DNA of 64,000 nt, taken from positions 12,427,067 to 12,491,066 of the forward strand of contig OX344758.2 in assembly GCA_947034885.2 (NCBI GenBank). The letters run 5' to 3'. Shown in pieces: positions 35,522 to 45,783 of the stretch. Numbering within the stretch: the first letter of the stretch is position 1; every line of letters begins with the position of its first letter. The translations under genes and the position numbers were made by a program. This DNA is from Thuidium tamariscinum (taxonomy: Eukaryota; Streptophyta; Bryopsida; Hypnales; Thuidiaceae). The notes under the pieces were generated by a model. It searched no databases. It worked only from the letters and a program-made list of their open reading frames with translations, and was not told the DNA's origin.

Positions 35522-37063
35522 ATGGCCTTCGTATCCGGTTCACAAGAGCAAATTGAGATGGTCGTCCACTTCTCTGGATCACTGGATCATGAGGATTCTC
35601 GAAAGCAAGAATCCAAGAGCTATGCAATGGAAGGAGGGGACAAGATTTACCGAAGTAGAGCAGCATCGTTGACGTCTAAAACCATCTGGGGTCGAGACGA
35701 AGAGATTGACGAAGCAGGCACGTCGTCATGCGAATCCGTTTCAAAGAGGATGAACCCAAATCTCTGGAGCAAGTTACCCCAGCACATCATCGACTGCATC
35801 TACGCCAGAGTATTTTACCAGGACTTCTTCCGTCTCCAATGCGTGTGCAAACGATGGAGCTCCCTCTTCCACTCACCCACGTTCCTAGAGGAGAATCCGA
35901 GCGCGCCATTTTCAGAGCCCTGGTTCCTGGTTATTACTAAGCAATTTGTACGCTACCTCATCTTCGATAAGAGCTGGATTTGGATCCGCCTACCGGGATT
36001 TATCAAGAAAACATGGACAATTGGGAGCCACAATGGCCTTCTGTACGCGATTCGAAAAGAAGAAGGGGCTCTCAAGGTCGGCGTGTTTAACCCTAGAACG
36101 AAGACATGGAAAGAGCTTCCTGCATTGCTGAAAAACGAGAGACATGTCCACTTGCACGGGATGGTGACGGAAGGGGAGCGCTACAAGCTAATCCTGGTGA
36201 CGAACCCCGAGCAGTCCATGCGGAGCGAGAACAGCACCACGCAAGTCTACGACTCTGTTTCGAACTCGTGGTTTCTTTCAAGAGCTGAGATTCCGAAAGG
36301 CCGCAACGGGCGGTTTAGTGAAAACACAATTTGCTGCAACGGTGCCTTGTACGCATACAATGAGCAACCGAATGACACTGAGCCCTCCCTCGACGGCCTC
36401 CTTACCCTAGACTTGGAAAGGGACGAATGGAGCTGGGTGGCAGGGCTGTTTCCTTGTGAAACACCTCTGTTCCATGTGTTCGGCCTCAACATGAGCCGCC
36501 CGAGCCTCCAACACCATGGATTGTTTTCATGGCAGGGACGGATTTACGCAGCTGCCAAAAACATGCGTAATATTGGTAGAATCTGCTTCTCCATCTGGGA
36601 GCTTCAGGAGAATCACGCATGGAAAGAAGTGAATCAAATGCCGTGGGACCACTTCAACTGGCTCTCCGATGAACAAGACTACCCGAACTACGGCATGTCC
36701 GGGACGTTGCTTGTGCAACACAACAGCTTCCAGTGCCATAACCTGGTGCTCATCTGTGGCTTCTTGGAAGACGAGGATTTGCCCTTCAAGTTCGTCCTCT
36801 ATGACCTTCACAAGCGCGAGTGGCACCGTCTGGACGTGCCGATGCTGCTTAATCACGCGGGATGCGTGGATCACAGCTTGGACACCAGCACCACCGATAG
36901 TAGTCCTACTGAGGAAGAGGCCCGATTGACGAGCTCGACGTCTTCCAGCAGTGAGGAAATCAGTAGTGCGGATACCTCCGACACCGACGCAGATGAGAGA
37001 TCAAGAGATGTCTCGGGGGTGCATGAACTTGACAATGATCATTGCCCCGCGGCCGATGAATGA
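35522..37063 (+). CDS. intronless F-box protein with acidic serine-rich tail
   Basis: Predicted substrate adaptor of an SCF (Skp1-Cullin-F-box) ubiquitin ligase. The 513-aa frame is uninterrupted. An F-box lies at about residues 81-122 (LWSKLPQHIIDCIYARV...CVCKRW-SLF). About 300 residues follow with repeated strand-like blocks (GLLYAI, VFNPRTKTWKELP, VYDSVSNSW, FSWQGRIYAAA, LVLICGF, VLYDLHKREWHRLDVP), as in plant F-box proteins with kelch or F-box-associated repeats such as the FBX6/LCR group. The last 65 residues are rich in Ser, Thr, Asp and Glu and probably disordered. The first ATG at 35522 gives an 80-residue leader; another ATG at codon 36 (35627) is possible. Its codons are far richer in G and C than the flanks, so this is a working gene. 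The target protein cannot be read from sequence. Confidence 0.9.
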   Translation: MAFVSGSQEQIEMVVHFSGSLDHEDSRKQESKSYAMEGGDKIYRSRAASLTSKTIWGRDEEIDEAGTSSCESVSKRMNPNLWSKLPQHIIDCIYARVFYQDFFRLQCVCKRWSSLFHSPTFLEENPSAPFSEPWFLVITKQFVRYLIFDKSWIWIRLPGFIKKTWTIGSHNGLLYAIRKEEGALKVGVFNPRTKTWKELPALLKNERHVHLHGMVTEGERYKLILVTNPEQSMRSENSTTQVYDSVSNSWFLSRAEIPKGRNGRFSENTICCNGALYAYNEQPNDTEPSLDGLLTLDLERDEWSWVAGLFPCETPLFHVFGLNMSRPSLQHHGLFSWQGRIYAAAKNMRNIGRICFSIWELQENHAWKEVNQMPWDHFNWLSDEQDYPNYGMSGTLLVQHNSFQCHNLVLICGFLEDEDLPFKFVLYDLHKREWHRLDVPMLLNHAGCVDHSLDTSTTDSSPTEEEARLTSSTSSSSEEISSADTSDTDADERSRDVSGVHELDNDHCPAADE

Positions 37064-37275
37064 ATGTCGATCTTCATGGATGCAATGAAACGTCCCCTTG
37101 CTTGTTGAAACACGTAGACACACTCTACGTCGCTGTGATGTCCATTTGATCCGTCAATAACCTTCTTAATAACAGATATGTGTTTGGTGCTTGCTCTCAA
37201 GAGTTCCCTCTCACTGAAATAGCTGCTGCGGTTGCTTGCCGTGGAGAAGAGTTTTGCAAGAGTGAGGGAAACCAT
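37039..37275 (-). CDS. small hypothetical ORF overlapping the F-box 3' end
   Basis: A 78-codon frame with a real ATG (at 37275) runs antisense into the last codons and 3' UTR of the F-box gene. Its N-terminus (MVSLTLAKLFSTASNR) vaguely resembles a targeting peptide. No family is recognised and there is no splice evidence. It may simply be antisense to the 3' UTR. Confidence 0.15.
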   Translation of the reverse strand: MVSLTLAKLFSTASNRSSYFSERELLRASTKHISVIKKVIDGSNGHHSDVECVYVFQQARGRFIASMKIDIHSSAAGQ

Positions 37276-37373
37276 ACTCAGTCTTCATACACGCCACAAG
37301 AGGACATCAGGATATTGTAACTACCAACCGCTCGTAAACGCGCAGCTCGTTCACCAATTCGTATAGCACCAGC

Positions 37374-37568
37374 TCAGTCGAGCTCCAGTGAATTCAGCAG
37401 ACAAGCGCGACGGTATTTTGATCCTTTGAGCTTCTTCTCGGTTTCCAAATCAAAGGAGGTGCCCTCATTGAAACAAGTGCGGCGGTTCTTGCCGTTCAGA
37501 AGAATCGAGTTCAGGACAGTGTGGCCAAATCCATACTCTTCATAAATTCTGCAGAAGCACATCAGCAT
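37374..37568 (-). CDS. small hypothetical ORF (64 aa), possibly a terminal exon
   Basis: The frame opens with ATG and a TATA-like TATAAATAG sits just upstream, but it also contains a good splice acceptor (CTTCTGCAG) before the protein-like part, which begins IYEEYGFGHTVLNS and is rich in Lys, Arg, Asn and Leu. The family is not recognised. About 180 bp to the right, a related phrase (CTTCTTCTGGAATTCAAAAG) suggests a partial local duplication. It may be the last exon of a minus-strand gene whose other exons I could not find. Confidence 0.28.
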   Translation of the reverse strand: MLMCFCRIYEEYGFGHTVLNSILLNGKNRRTCFNEGTSFDLETEKKLKGSKYRRACLLNSLELD

Positions 37569-38494
37569 ACTATTTATATTAATTTGCGGAATCGCAGCCA
37601 GTTACTTCCCGGCTTTCGAGCTCTTGAGCTTCTTCTGGAATTCAAAAGCAATTGAGATGCATAAAACGCAGCTTGTCCTGATGCACCTTCTCTGTATCGT
37701 GATGCATCAAACTGTTGAGGCGCAACTGACTAGATCGAGAGAGAGAGTTTCCGAGAGCCATCAGGTGATGGCGCACCAAACATCTTCATCGACACGGGAC
37801 TTCAGATTGCGAGCTCCTTACTACCACGCCCACTCTCATGTATGGAGTGGTTTCGTCTGCCGGTGTGATTGCAGTTTGTCAGCAAATCGTGAACTCCGGC
37901 GGCCTCAGATTCAATGTCGATGTCTCCACATCATTCGGATGCAATTATACTAAATCTCGAAACTTGCAGGTGATGTGCAAAAACCAATGTGCCCAACTCA
38001 TTTTTAATTTATAGTAAATCGCAGTGCCGTCACTGACATCCATTGCAAATCAACGGTAATGGAGTTGGTGACATGTGCTGATTCAAACGTTAATTTCGTC
38101 TCAGATTATTGCAACAGGGTTTTCTGAATGGAAGCCAATATAATGCCTCTGGAACTTCCGCTGGAACTGAAGTTGTAATGGCTGACAACAGCGACCTCTG
38201 AGCTCGGTTGTTGGAAACCCAGATATTCTCGTTCTTCGGCTACTAATTCAGCAATACATGGACCATTTCTAACGTTTCAACCTTTGGATATGAACTCACA
38301 GCTTTAAGAAACAGAATCCCAGGTAGAAACTTAAGCAATCACAAACGCCAAATGAAAAACAGTGAGAATTATAATAGTTTGTGTTCATTGTTTCAGTGAC
38401 ACAAGTCTTGAGGTACTCGAGGACATCGAATCGATGCCCACCAAGAGATACAATCAGATGATCCTTAGAACGTAATCTAGTTTGTCTCATCAGA
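37569..38494. other. intergenic DNA between the F-box gene and the inverted-duplication arm
   Basis: Mixed composition. A plus-strand stretch of about 44 codons at 37838-37969 opens with ATG, reads like protein (MYGVVSSAGVIAVCQQIVNS...) and ends at a possible donor CAG-GTGATG, but no further exon was found. Nothing else is supported. Confidence 0.35.
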
Positions 38495-38801
38495 GAGCAC
38501 AATCAAGTTTGTCTCGAATTTGATGTTGCAGTCAAATTTTGGCTTCATCTGGTGTCGTCTCTATCAAATTTGACGTGAATCTGGCGGGTGAGGATTGGAA
38601 TAGGCCATGTTGCAGCTGGGACTATTGATTGGGAATGAGATTAATTGTTAGTGATTGCAACTGTGTGATGCGAGGTTGATTTAATCCAGGAGTGCTGGGT
38701 AGTACACCGGGTGGCGATTTGGCGGTTGCTTTCGAAGTGACTTGAATTCGGGGAGCTTGGTGTTCAAAATTCTGTTGGAGGTTGGGAGTTTAGTATCGGC
38801 T

Positions 38802-39294
38802 ATGGCCACTCGACGTGGTACGTTGTTCAGGGCTCGCTTAGTACAGCAAGAGGTTCCAAGCAGTGCTCAGTTCGAGGGAAAGGAGAAAGTCAATCCAATG
38901 CTTGGTGACGAGCTCGAAATCGCGGTGCAAGACAGGCACATTCTTGTAAGATGCCAACCGCGTCGTCACCCTCGAATTCCTCTGCGCGACATCTCACATC
39001 TGTTCCCTGGAAATGTAAGCTTGAACTCCCAATCCTTCGATCCTCTCATATTACTTGTCTTGTATGTGATTGATCTCCTCTGTTTTCTCAGTGTAGTGTT
39101 TGTGCTAATATTTCGTGTACTTGCTGAAACAGATAGCATTTTTGGATGACAAGATTGATGCTTCTCCACCTATCCAACAATCTCTAGGAAACGGACCAGT
39201 CAGGAGACCGTTGCCAAGTTTTAGGAAGAGGCGGCTCGCGGAAACGACCTCTCAGACGCCATACGCGCGTAGAGTTCTTCGGAAGTTCAGATAA
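38802..39294 (+). CDS. 124-aa protein with D-box; KEN box altered (copy 1), possible securin-like APC/C substrate
   Basis: Two exons, 38802-39014 and 39133-39294, joined in phase 0 across a 118-bp intron (donor AAT-GTAAGC, acceptor AACAG). The 124-aa protein is basic, especially at the C-terminus (FRKRRL...YARRVLRKFR). Residues 58-67, RIPLRDISHL, match a destruction box (RxxLxxI), the signal by which the anaphase-promoting complex marks mitotic proteins. At residues 27-29, where the other copy has KEN, this copy has KEK (codon AAA). A D-box following an N-terminal KEN- or DEN-type box recalls plant securins (PATRONUS, RSS1), but the C-terminal part does not obviously match, so the family is a guess. 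Both copies are intact over 124 codons, which argues they are real genes or recent duplicates. Confidence 0.72.
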
Positions 39295-40374
39295 AGCCAG
39301 TTCAAGTGACTTACACATTGCTCAAGTGAACGACCTGCTGCTGGAGTGACGAGCCCAAACGAGCCCCCTTGCAACACAACTAAGTTGGTATAACAGTATT
39401 TCGACGATTCCTTTTTGTTCCCCCTCTCGTTTTGCCGTGGTTGCCAGCGAAGACCTTGTTGTTATGTCAGAGACGTTGCCTTCAAGCTGCGCCTCGACAA
39501 GGATTTAGGAAAACTTTAGCCACGAGTTCGGTCGTCAATCTGCCGATCGATCGTCTGGAGATGATACCAGATTGACAGGGCATGCCGAGGATCGTTTCAA
39601 TTCCTCCTGGCATTCGACCATACTCTGATTCAGGACATGAAATTGGGGGCAGCAGAGGCTGTAGCCAATTAGAATCAATCTGAAGTTAATATCTAGTGGA
39701 CAGAGTTCTTAGTGAAAGGACTGAAGCAGTCATTGAATGGTCCAGAGAAGCTAAATAAGCAGGCTAGGTGGTGTTGCTCTAGACCTCCACCCCCTTTTGG
39801 CTGGGGTCAATATGTCAAATCCTGTAACTAGTATAAATCTGCAAATAAAACTTTCATCAGCATGAGCTCGCGTCCTTTTGTTATGTCCCCAGGACTATGT
39901 GCTTGTAATTCTCTAATTCAATATCTATTGCCAGTGATGCCCTTAGTTACCATTTACACCAGATCTGCCATTTCGCACATTTCGTTTACGAACTGTACAG
40001 TTCGGTACCCTGAACGCTTAGGTCGACTGGAATCTGTGAAGTCGCATGTCCTTGTCTCCAGGATAGGACCGATGTAGTTTGGGAGGATTTTGCTCACGTC
40101 CAGCCCGTGGGTGCTGCTTGACTGCAACCATTTCACTTACGATGTGCTTGTAAGAACGGCATTCCGAGATGAGAAGTTGAAGTTTTATACCTCTCCACGA
40201 TTGCCGCCCAACCTCTCGTCAATTGTTCAAATATTGGAAGGTTCTGCGGTACAAAGATGGAGATTTCTGCTGCAAAGTTGTCCTCGAATCAGCAGACACC
40301 TGGTATGTTCGCTTCTCATTTGCAGTCCTTCGAATACAGTGCAAATCAAACACGAGGTAGAAGATACTAAATGT

Positions 40375-40440
40375 GTCCCATTCCGGTAGGAAATAAGCCA
40401 TAAGCATTGCGGCTAGGGAAGAGGGGCTGCAGGTATAATA
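40375..40440 (+). promoter_or_regulatory. snRNA-type promoter of U2 copy 1
   Basis: A TATA element, TATAATA, lies at 40434-40440, about 30 bp before the U2 5' end. At 40375-40385, GTCCCATTCCG matches 8 of 11 positions of the plant upstream sequence element RTCCCACATCG. The gap between the two is longer than is usual in flowering plants, so the upstream element is tentative. Both elements are conserved at the same distances in the second copy. Confidence 0.5.
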
Positions 40441-40464
40441 AGCGTGGGTGAATCCTGCAGGAGT

Positions 40465-40656
40465 ATACCTTTCTCGGCCTTTTGGCTAAGATCAAGTGTA
40501 GTATCTGTTCTTATCAGTTTAATATCTGATACGAGGCTCATGGAGCCTCATGATATTAATCTACTTTTTGTCGGGTGCGTGTTCATCTGGCAGCTTGCTG
40601 CTTGGACTCGCGCGTGTCGCCTTGGTATTGCACTGCTTCCTTGGCTGGCGCAGCCC
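40465..40656 (+). ncRNA. U2: U2 spliceosomal snRNA, copy 1
   Basis: U2 snRNA base-pairs with the intron branch site. The 5' end ATACCTTTCTCGGCCTTTTG and the branch-site recognition segment GTGTAGTATCTG are the invariant U2 sequences, followed by TTATCAGTTTAATATCTGAT. Stem-loop IIb is GAGGCTC-ATG-GAGCCTC. The Sm-site region reads CTACTTTTTGTCGG, which departs from the AUUUUUG consensus at its second position. The loop IV block GGTATTGCACTGC is present. The length of about 192 nt is set by the last stem. Copy 2 has the same length. Gene identity is certain; function of this copy is not shown. Confidence 0.95.
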
Positions 40657-41222
40657 TCTCCCCACTCCAGTTGGGGACCCAATTCTAAATCCAAACTGCT
40701 TTCTGAGATGTCGACGATAATGGGAAATCTTCAGTGCCCACCACTGGGGACGCAATCGTATAATGTAAATGCACCTGCGACTTGTGAGTGTGAGGAAGGG
40801 ACAATTGAGCTGATGAGACGGAGAATGAGAACTCGGTTGTGACGCGCCTATTTGAGATGGAAGTGGGCGTAAGGAATTCTCCCTCCTTGGATCATCAGAG
40901 ACCTTGTTTTGAGTGCTTAATTTCTTCCAACTTTGCGAGACTATGTGCATGCTGCTGTTTTTGAATTGGAAAGTGTTCTTTCAAACCTGCATCGTGCAGT
41001 AACACAGAAGCCAAAATTCTTGAAATGAGGGTTTACTTATGTTCAGAATATTCAAGATATGGTAATGTAGATTGTACTCATGATAAGGTAGATTAAACAA
41101 CTTGGGACCTGATCCCGTTTCTTTTACTCATGAACAACAACAATTCTTCTCTTATACGTGGTTAGACTTATCAATATGTGATGTAAACATATCATGTTTA
41201 AATGATACGGCCACTGATCGTT

Positions 41223-42104
41223 GTATGGAAATGGGGTTGTCCACTGTCAACCTCCCAATTTGAAAATTCTGAAGACCTTCAAAAGTAGTGATAAAAATTA
41301 GGATCTTTGTAGATTTGGCTCTTGTATCCAAACACTCCCACAGCACTAAACATCTCTCAAATACGGAGTAGCATTTTATGAGTTTCTATACCGAGAAGGT
41401 AAGTGGAAACTATTAGCTCAAATCACCAGCCCACTGAGTCGACTTCAGGAATTCTCCAGTTTTGACGTGATTGCCATTATCTTATCCACGCGCAGTTAGA
41501 TGCTGTTGAAATCACAGTTTCTAAATTTCTGCTAACCTGATGAGACGGAGACGAAGTGAAGTGATGTGAGCTCCAAGCTCCTGGTTTCCACAGCAGCAGC
41601 GGACATGTTGGCTTGAATTGGCTTCAAGGTGAGTCGAAGCAATTTCCCAGCTGCTGATTCACCTCTGTGTCCGAATACATCTTTGGCCTCCGTCGCACTT
41701 CGTGACCGTAACCTGAAAATTCGAATACAAATTGATACAACCGAGTGAAGAAACCTGGGAAGAAACAATGTTGTAGAGGCAATCATATGGCAGATTGTTG
41801 GGAGTGAACATACTAACTTGGGATGGTCTAATCCTAATGAGTTGATTACCAGTTGTTGCTCGTAGAATGTCAAATTGCCGTTCTGGAATTGTTGTGCGGG
41901 ATTATTTGAATCTTTGAGCGATTTAGGATTGAGGTAAATTTAAGCACTCTGTTGGGTTCCAATTGCACCGTCCAGCATTTTCAATGCTTTCATTCGCTTT
42001 TGTGCCTTGACCACCCTCTATCTATCTTCGATTGTGAATGTGTACCTTGGTATGTGGTTGATTGCAGTTTTTCTTTGATTGCACTTGGTTGTTCGGGTCA
42101 CTTG
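41223..42104. other. spacer between left arm and copia element
   Basis: Mixed composition and no complete gene. It holds one exon-like minus-strand block, listed separately. Its last five bases, ACTTG, are the left target duplication of the copia element. Confidence 0.5.
41537..41712 (-). CDS. orphan exon-like block
   Basis: A minus-strand block of 176 nt lies between an acceptor ATTTTCAG and a donor CAG-GTTAGC and is open in the frame reading LRSRSATEAKDVFGHRGES. The composition is clearly protein-like and less AT-rich than the surroundings. I found no partner exon with matching phase on either side; upstream ones may have been displaced by the copia insertion. The family is not recognised. 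Confidence 0.3.
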
Positions 42105-42309
42105 TGTTAGATTAGATTAATCACTTATCAGCTTAGCATCAATATAGATTTAGCATAGACCGTAGAGTCACACCGTAACGGTAACAGGTAGTCACACCTA
42201 TTTAGATTCCTTAAATTCTCCTCCTCTTGTATCGATCATTCATTATTATTATTATTAATATAATTCAATTGCTTTCCTCTCTTAGTCTTAGCATGTGTTC
42301 ACTTTAACA
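42105..42309 (+). repeat. 5' LTR of the copia element
   Basis: Begins TGTTAGATTAGATTAATCAC and ends CACTTTAACA. It is immediately preceded by ACTTG and followed by the primer-binding site TGGTATCAGAGC at 42310-42321. An ATT microsatellite lies within it near 42240-42258. Confidence 0.92.
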
Positions 42310-45177
42310 TGGTATCAGAGCCTTTAACATGTGCTATCCTGTGAGACCGATCTCTGATATCTTCCACCTATTCATAATCGAAGAACTTCGAGATGAGGTT
42401 GAAACTCAGATGCGGATCACTCTTGCAATAGACAATGTGCATGAAGCTCTTCTTGAACAAGACGAAGAAAGTCCTAATAATGGAATCCCATTAAATTTTT
42501 TAAGTGGATTCTATCAACTCCATATTCCATCAGTTGAATCACCACCGCAAGCAAGGGAAGATGAACAGCCTGCACATCTCCAAATAAGCTCATATGGCAT
42601 GTCAAATGCACCTCCCAGCTATCTTAATGCTTAAGCTAAATTCGAACAACTGAATGCACCTGGTCGGTTCGATGAACTGAATCCCCAATACTTCGTGGAT
42701 AATTCCTTTGACACAATACCTTCACTGATTTATCAAGAACTCTTAAATCATGACTTCCACTGATAGTAGCTCAACTTCTTGAACTTGTTCAATTCCAGTT
42801 CTCGTTGCTAGGAATTATACAACATGGAGCATCAAAATGGAGATGCTCCTTATCCATTTTGAATTGTGGAGTGTTGTCGATGGCACTGACGTTGCCCCAG
42901 CTTCAAGTGATGCTGCATGGAACTTGAAGGATTCAAAGGCTCAATCAGACATTTTACTTCATTGTGGGGACAAGCAGTTAACCTCTCTTCACGTACTTAC
43001 CACATCCAAAGTAGTGTGGAACCGTATTAAGGAGCTTTATCATAAATCAAATAATGCCTCTCAAGTGCATCTGCACAAACATTTGTGTCGCATGTAGATG
43101 AGTTAATCAAATGATATTATCAGCTTTCTTGAACAATGGCAATCTACATTATGAGAAGCTGCCATTTCAGAGTGTAAATTTATAGAATCTCAAGAAGTTA
43201 ATTTATTATTGGGTGCATTACCAGATTAGTGGAGTGCCTTCATAACAACTCAAGGTGGTATTCAAGATTTGACATTCATTGTCTTAATCTCAAATATTTT
43301 ACAACAAAATGCCATCAATTTATCTAAATCTACTCCGGCACAATCAAGTATTTTTTATGTAAAAGGAAAATTCCATAAACCTTCTACCTCCAAAACTAGA
43401 CAATTTCAAAAACCCAATTATCCTTGGAAACCTCCAAATAATACATCCTCTAATCGTCCCTCTGCTTCAACTTGACAATCTACGACATCCATCATTTGCC
43501 ACTACTATTGCATTCCTAGGCACAAACAACCTGACTACAGAAAAAATCAATGAGACCAAGATTGGACTAAACAACCTGCTAACAAAGCTTATATTACTGA
43601 ATCACCAGATTATCTTTTCTCTGCTATTTGTGATACTTCAGCTTTTTCTTCCTACTAGTAACTTGATTCCGGTGCCAAACAACATATGTCACTGGCACTA
43701 GAAGAATTATTTCACGATTATTATATTCTTGATACTCCCATACTTATTCTTCTAGGAGACAATAGTTTGCACAATGCTATTGGCCATGGTTCTATATTAT
43801 TAAAAGTACCACATGGTCAAACTTTACTAATTCCAAACGTACTATATGTACTTGGACTTGCTAAAAACCTACTTTCAATAAGTCATATTACTAATACATG
43901 ACATACCAATATACCATTGTTATATTCATCCAAAATGAATGTATTTTTAAAACAAAGTCTCCAACTTTACATAAGCGCATGACGTTTCATATTCCCAAAG
44001 AAGGCAGGGTTTGTTTTTTAGGTACATGTATACTACCCTCTGATTCCAATTTCCTGACTACTACCTTAAAGTTAGATTATGAAACCCTCAAATGGTATTA
44101 TCACCTTGGCATCTTAATATTCAATCCCTAAATCTCATGCACACCTATAATTTGGTTAGTGGTCTTCTTTCACTTCAATCAACTTTACCTTTGTGCAAAG
44201 GTTGTATCTCTGGTAAACATACCAAGAGATCATATTCCAAAGATCCTACAACTTGGGCTCTTGTCCCTTTAGCTTTGATTCATAGTGATCTCTGTGAAGT
44301 GTGGCCCCATGTACACACCTTCTTTTGGTGGTACAGTTTATTTTGTCACATTCATTAATGACTTCTCTAGATTCACTCATGTTTATTTTCTATGAAAGAA
44401 ATTTGATGTGTTGACCCATTTTCAAACCTATAAATCCCTTGTAGAAAATCAACATAGTGATTCTAATATCCTTATTCTCATATCTGATAACAGTGGAGAA
44501 TATATATCATACTAGTTTCAACAATTTTGCATGGATCATGGCATCCAATGCCAACTTACTAACTCATATTCTCCAGCTCAAAATAGAATCTTTGAAAGAA
44601 AAAAATCACACTTTAATTGAATGAGCAAGAAGTATGCTTCACATTGTTCAATTAAGGAACTCCTTTTGGGCAGAAGCAGTTGCCACTACATGCCATTTAC
44701 AAAATTGTTCATATATTATAGCTTTAACAAATATTACCCCATTTGAGCTTTGTACAAGTATAAAACTTGATCTTCGAGACCTTTGTATCTTTGGTTGTCC
44801 AACATATTCTCATGTTTCGGATGAGAAGCAAACCAAACTAGACACAAAAACTTTAAAAGTGTATATTCATTGGTTATAGTGAACCCACTAACACAAAAAG
44901 TTATTGATTATACGATCAAAAGAATAATCATGTTTTCTCAAGCCGTGATGTAATTTTCTCAAAAGATTCATTGCTTCAAGGGGGAGCTATTTCTGTTGAA
45001 AGCCCCTCAACAGTACTTCCCTTAGATCCTGGTGACTTTTGTTCAATTCTAGATATCTCCAATCAACCGAGTTTACCACATGATATTGATACTCAATCTG
45101 AGATTCTCGAATCCAATATCCCACCATTTGATTCGATTGCTCAGTCTTCCAATCAATCTCCAAGACCATCTTCTCTA

Positions 45178-45449
45178 AGGTGGGTACACCTAAAAGTGTC
45201 ACTTTTTGGTATTGTGCCTAGTAACTATTGCTGGTCTAATCAAATTTTCATATAGTCTTCTTGGCAAGTGAAACCATGTTCCAATGCACCAAAAAATGTA
45301 TCATTTGGATACATTATGCAAAAGTTATTAAGGTTCAAAGTTTGTTTCTAAAAGTGCTCCAGCCAAATAGGTACATAATGGAATTCAGAAATGTACAGCA
45401 ACTATAGATGGCACTTTTAGGTGAGGTGCAATTTTAGGTGTACCCACCT
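45178..45449 (+). mobile_element. mariner-like MITE, copy 4 (272 bp), nested in copia
   Basis: Flanked by TA (45176-45177, 45450-45451), with ends AGGTGGGTACACCTAAAAG. It is the closest relative of copy 1 (14199-14470) and the same length. Its position inside the copia coding region shows that this family was active after the copia insertion. Confidence 0.85.
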
Positions 45450-45506
45450 TAACTACCTCTCAGAGGTCTCCCTATTCCCCAAAATGCTCTCCACGATAGT
45501 GACCTC

Positions 45507-45783
45507 CAACCCTTTTTTTTTAGTTTTTGAGAAAGTGCCAAGATGGCGACCACATAAAATTTGGTGAAGCATTGTATATCTCCATCCATCCATCTTTTTG
45601 ACCAAAAAACACTTTTCAATCATATCCATGTACTTTTTCATCCAAATTTGGCGATTTCATCTATATTTTGAATAAAAATGAAGAATTTCTGGCAAAAAAA
45701 GATTACTTTTACTCTAGCGAAAAGTAAACATGTATTTTGGAATGGTGCAATCTGACACCATATCGCCCAAAAAAAAAGGGCTG
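45507..45783 (+). mobile_element. hAT-type MITE, nested in copia (277 bp)
   Basis: Ends CAACCCTTTTTTTT and, reversed, CAGCCCTTTTTTTT, flanked by the perfect 8-bp direct repeat GTGACCTC (45499-45506, 45784-45791). Eight-base duplications and CA-G type ends are typical of the hAT superfamily. A second copy lies at 62703-62989. No coding capacity. Confidence 0.82.

Larger units (their letters stand above)
38495..41222 (+). repeat. left arm of a 2.7-kb inverted duplication
   Basis: The arm matches the reverse complement of 51190-53915 from GTGTCGTCTC near its outer edge to GGCCACTGATCGTTGT at its inner edge, with scattered substitutions and few small indels. It holds one degron-bearing small gene and one U2 snRNA gene. 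The distance between their 5' ends is 1,663 bp here and 1,654 bp in the other arm. The arms are 10 kb apart and their genes point inward. Confidence 0.9.

Noticed and set aside
40444-40950. ORFs of about 130 codons over the U2 genes on both strands (also 51467-51973)
   Set aside because: They overlap a structural RNA and its flank; their conservation between copies is explained by the inverted duplication.
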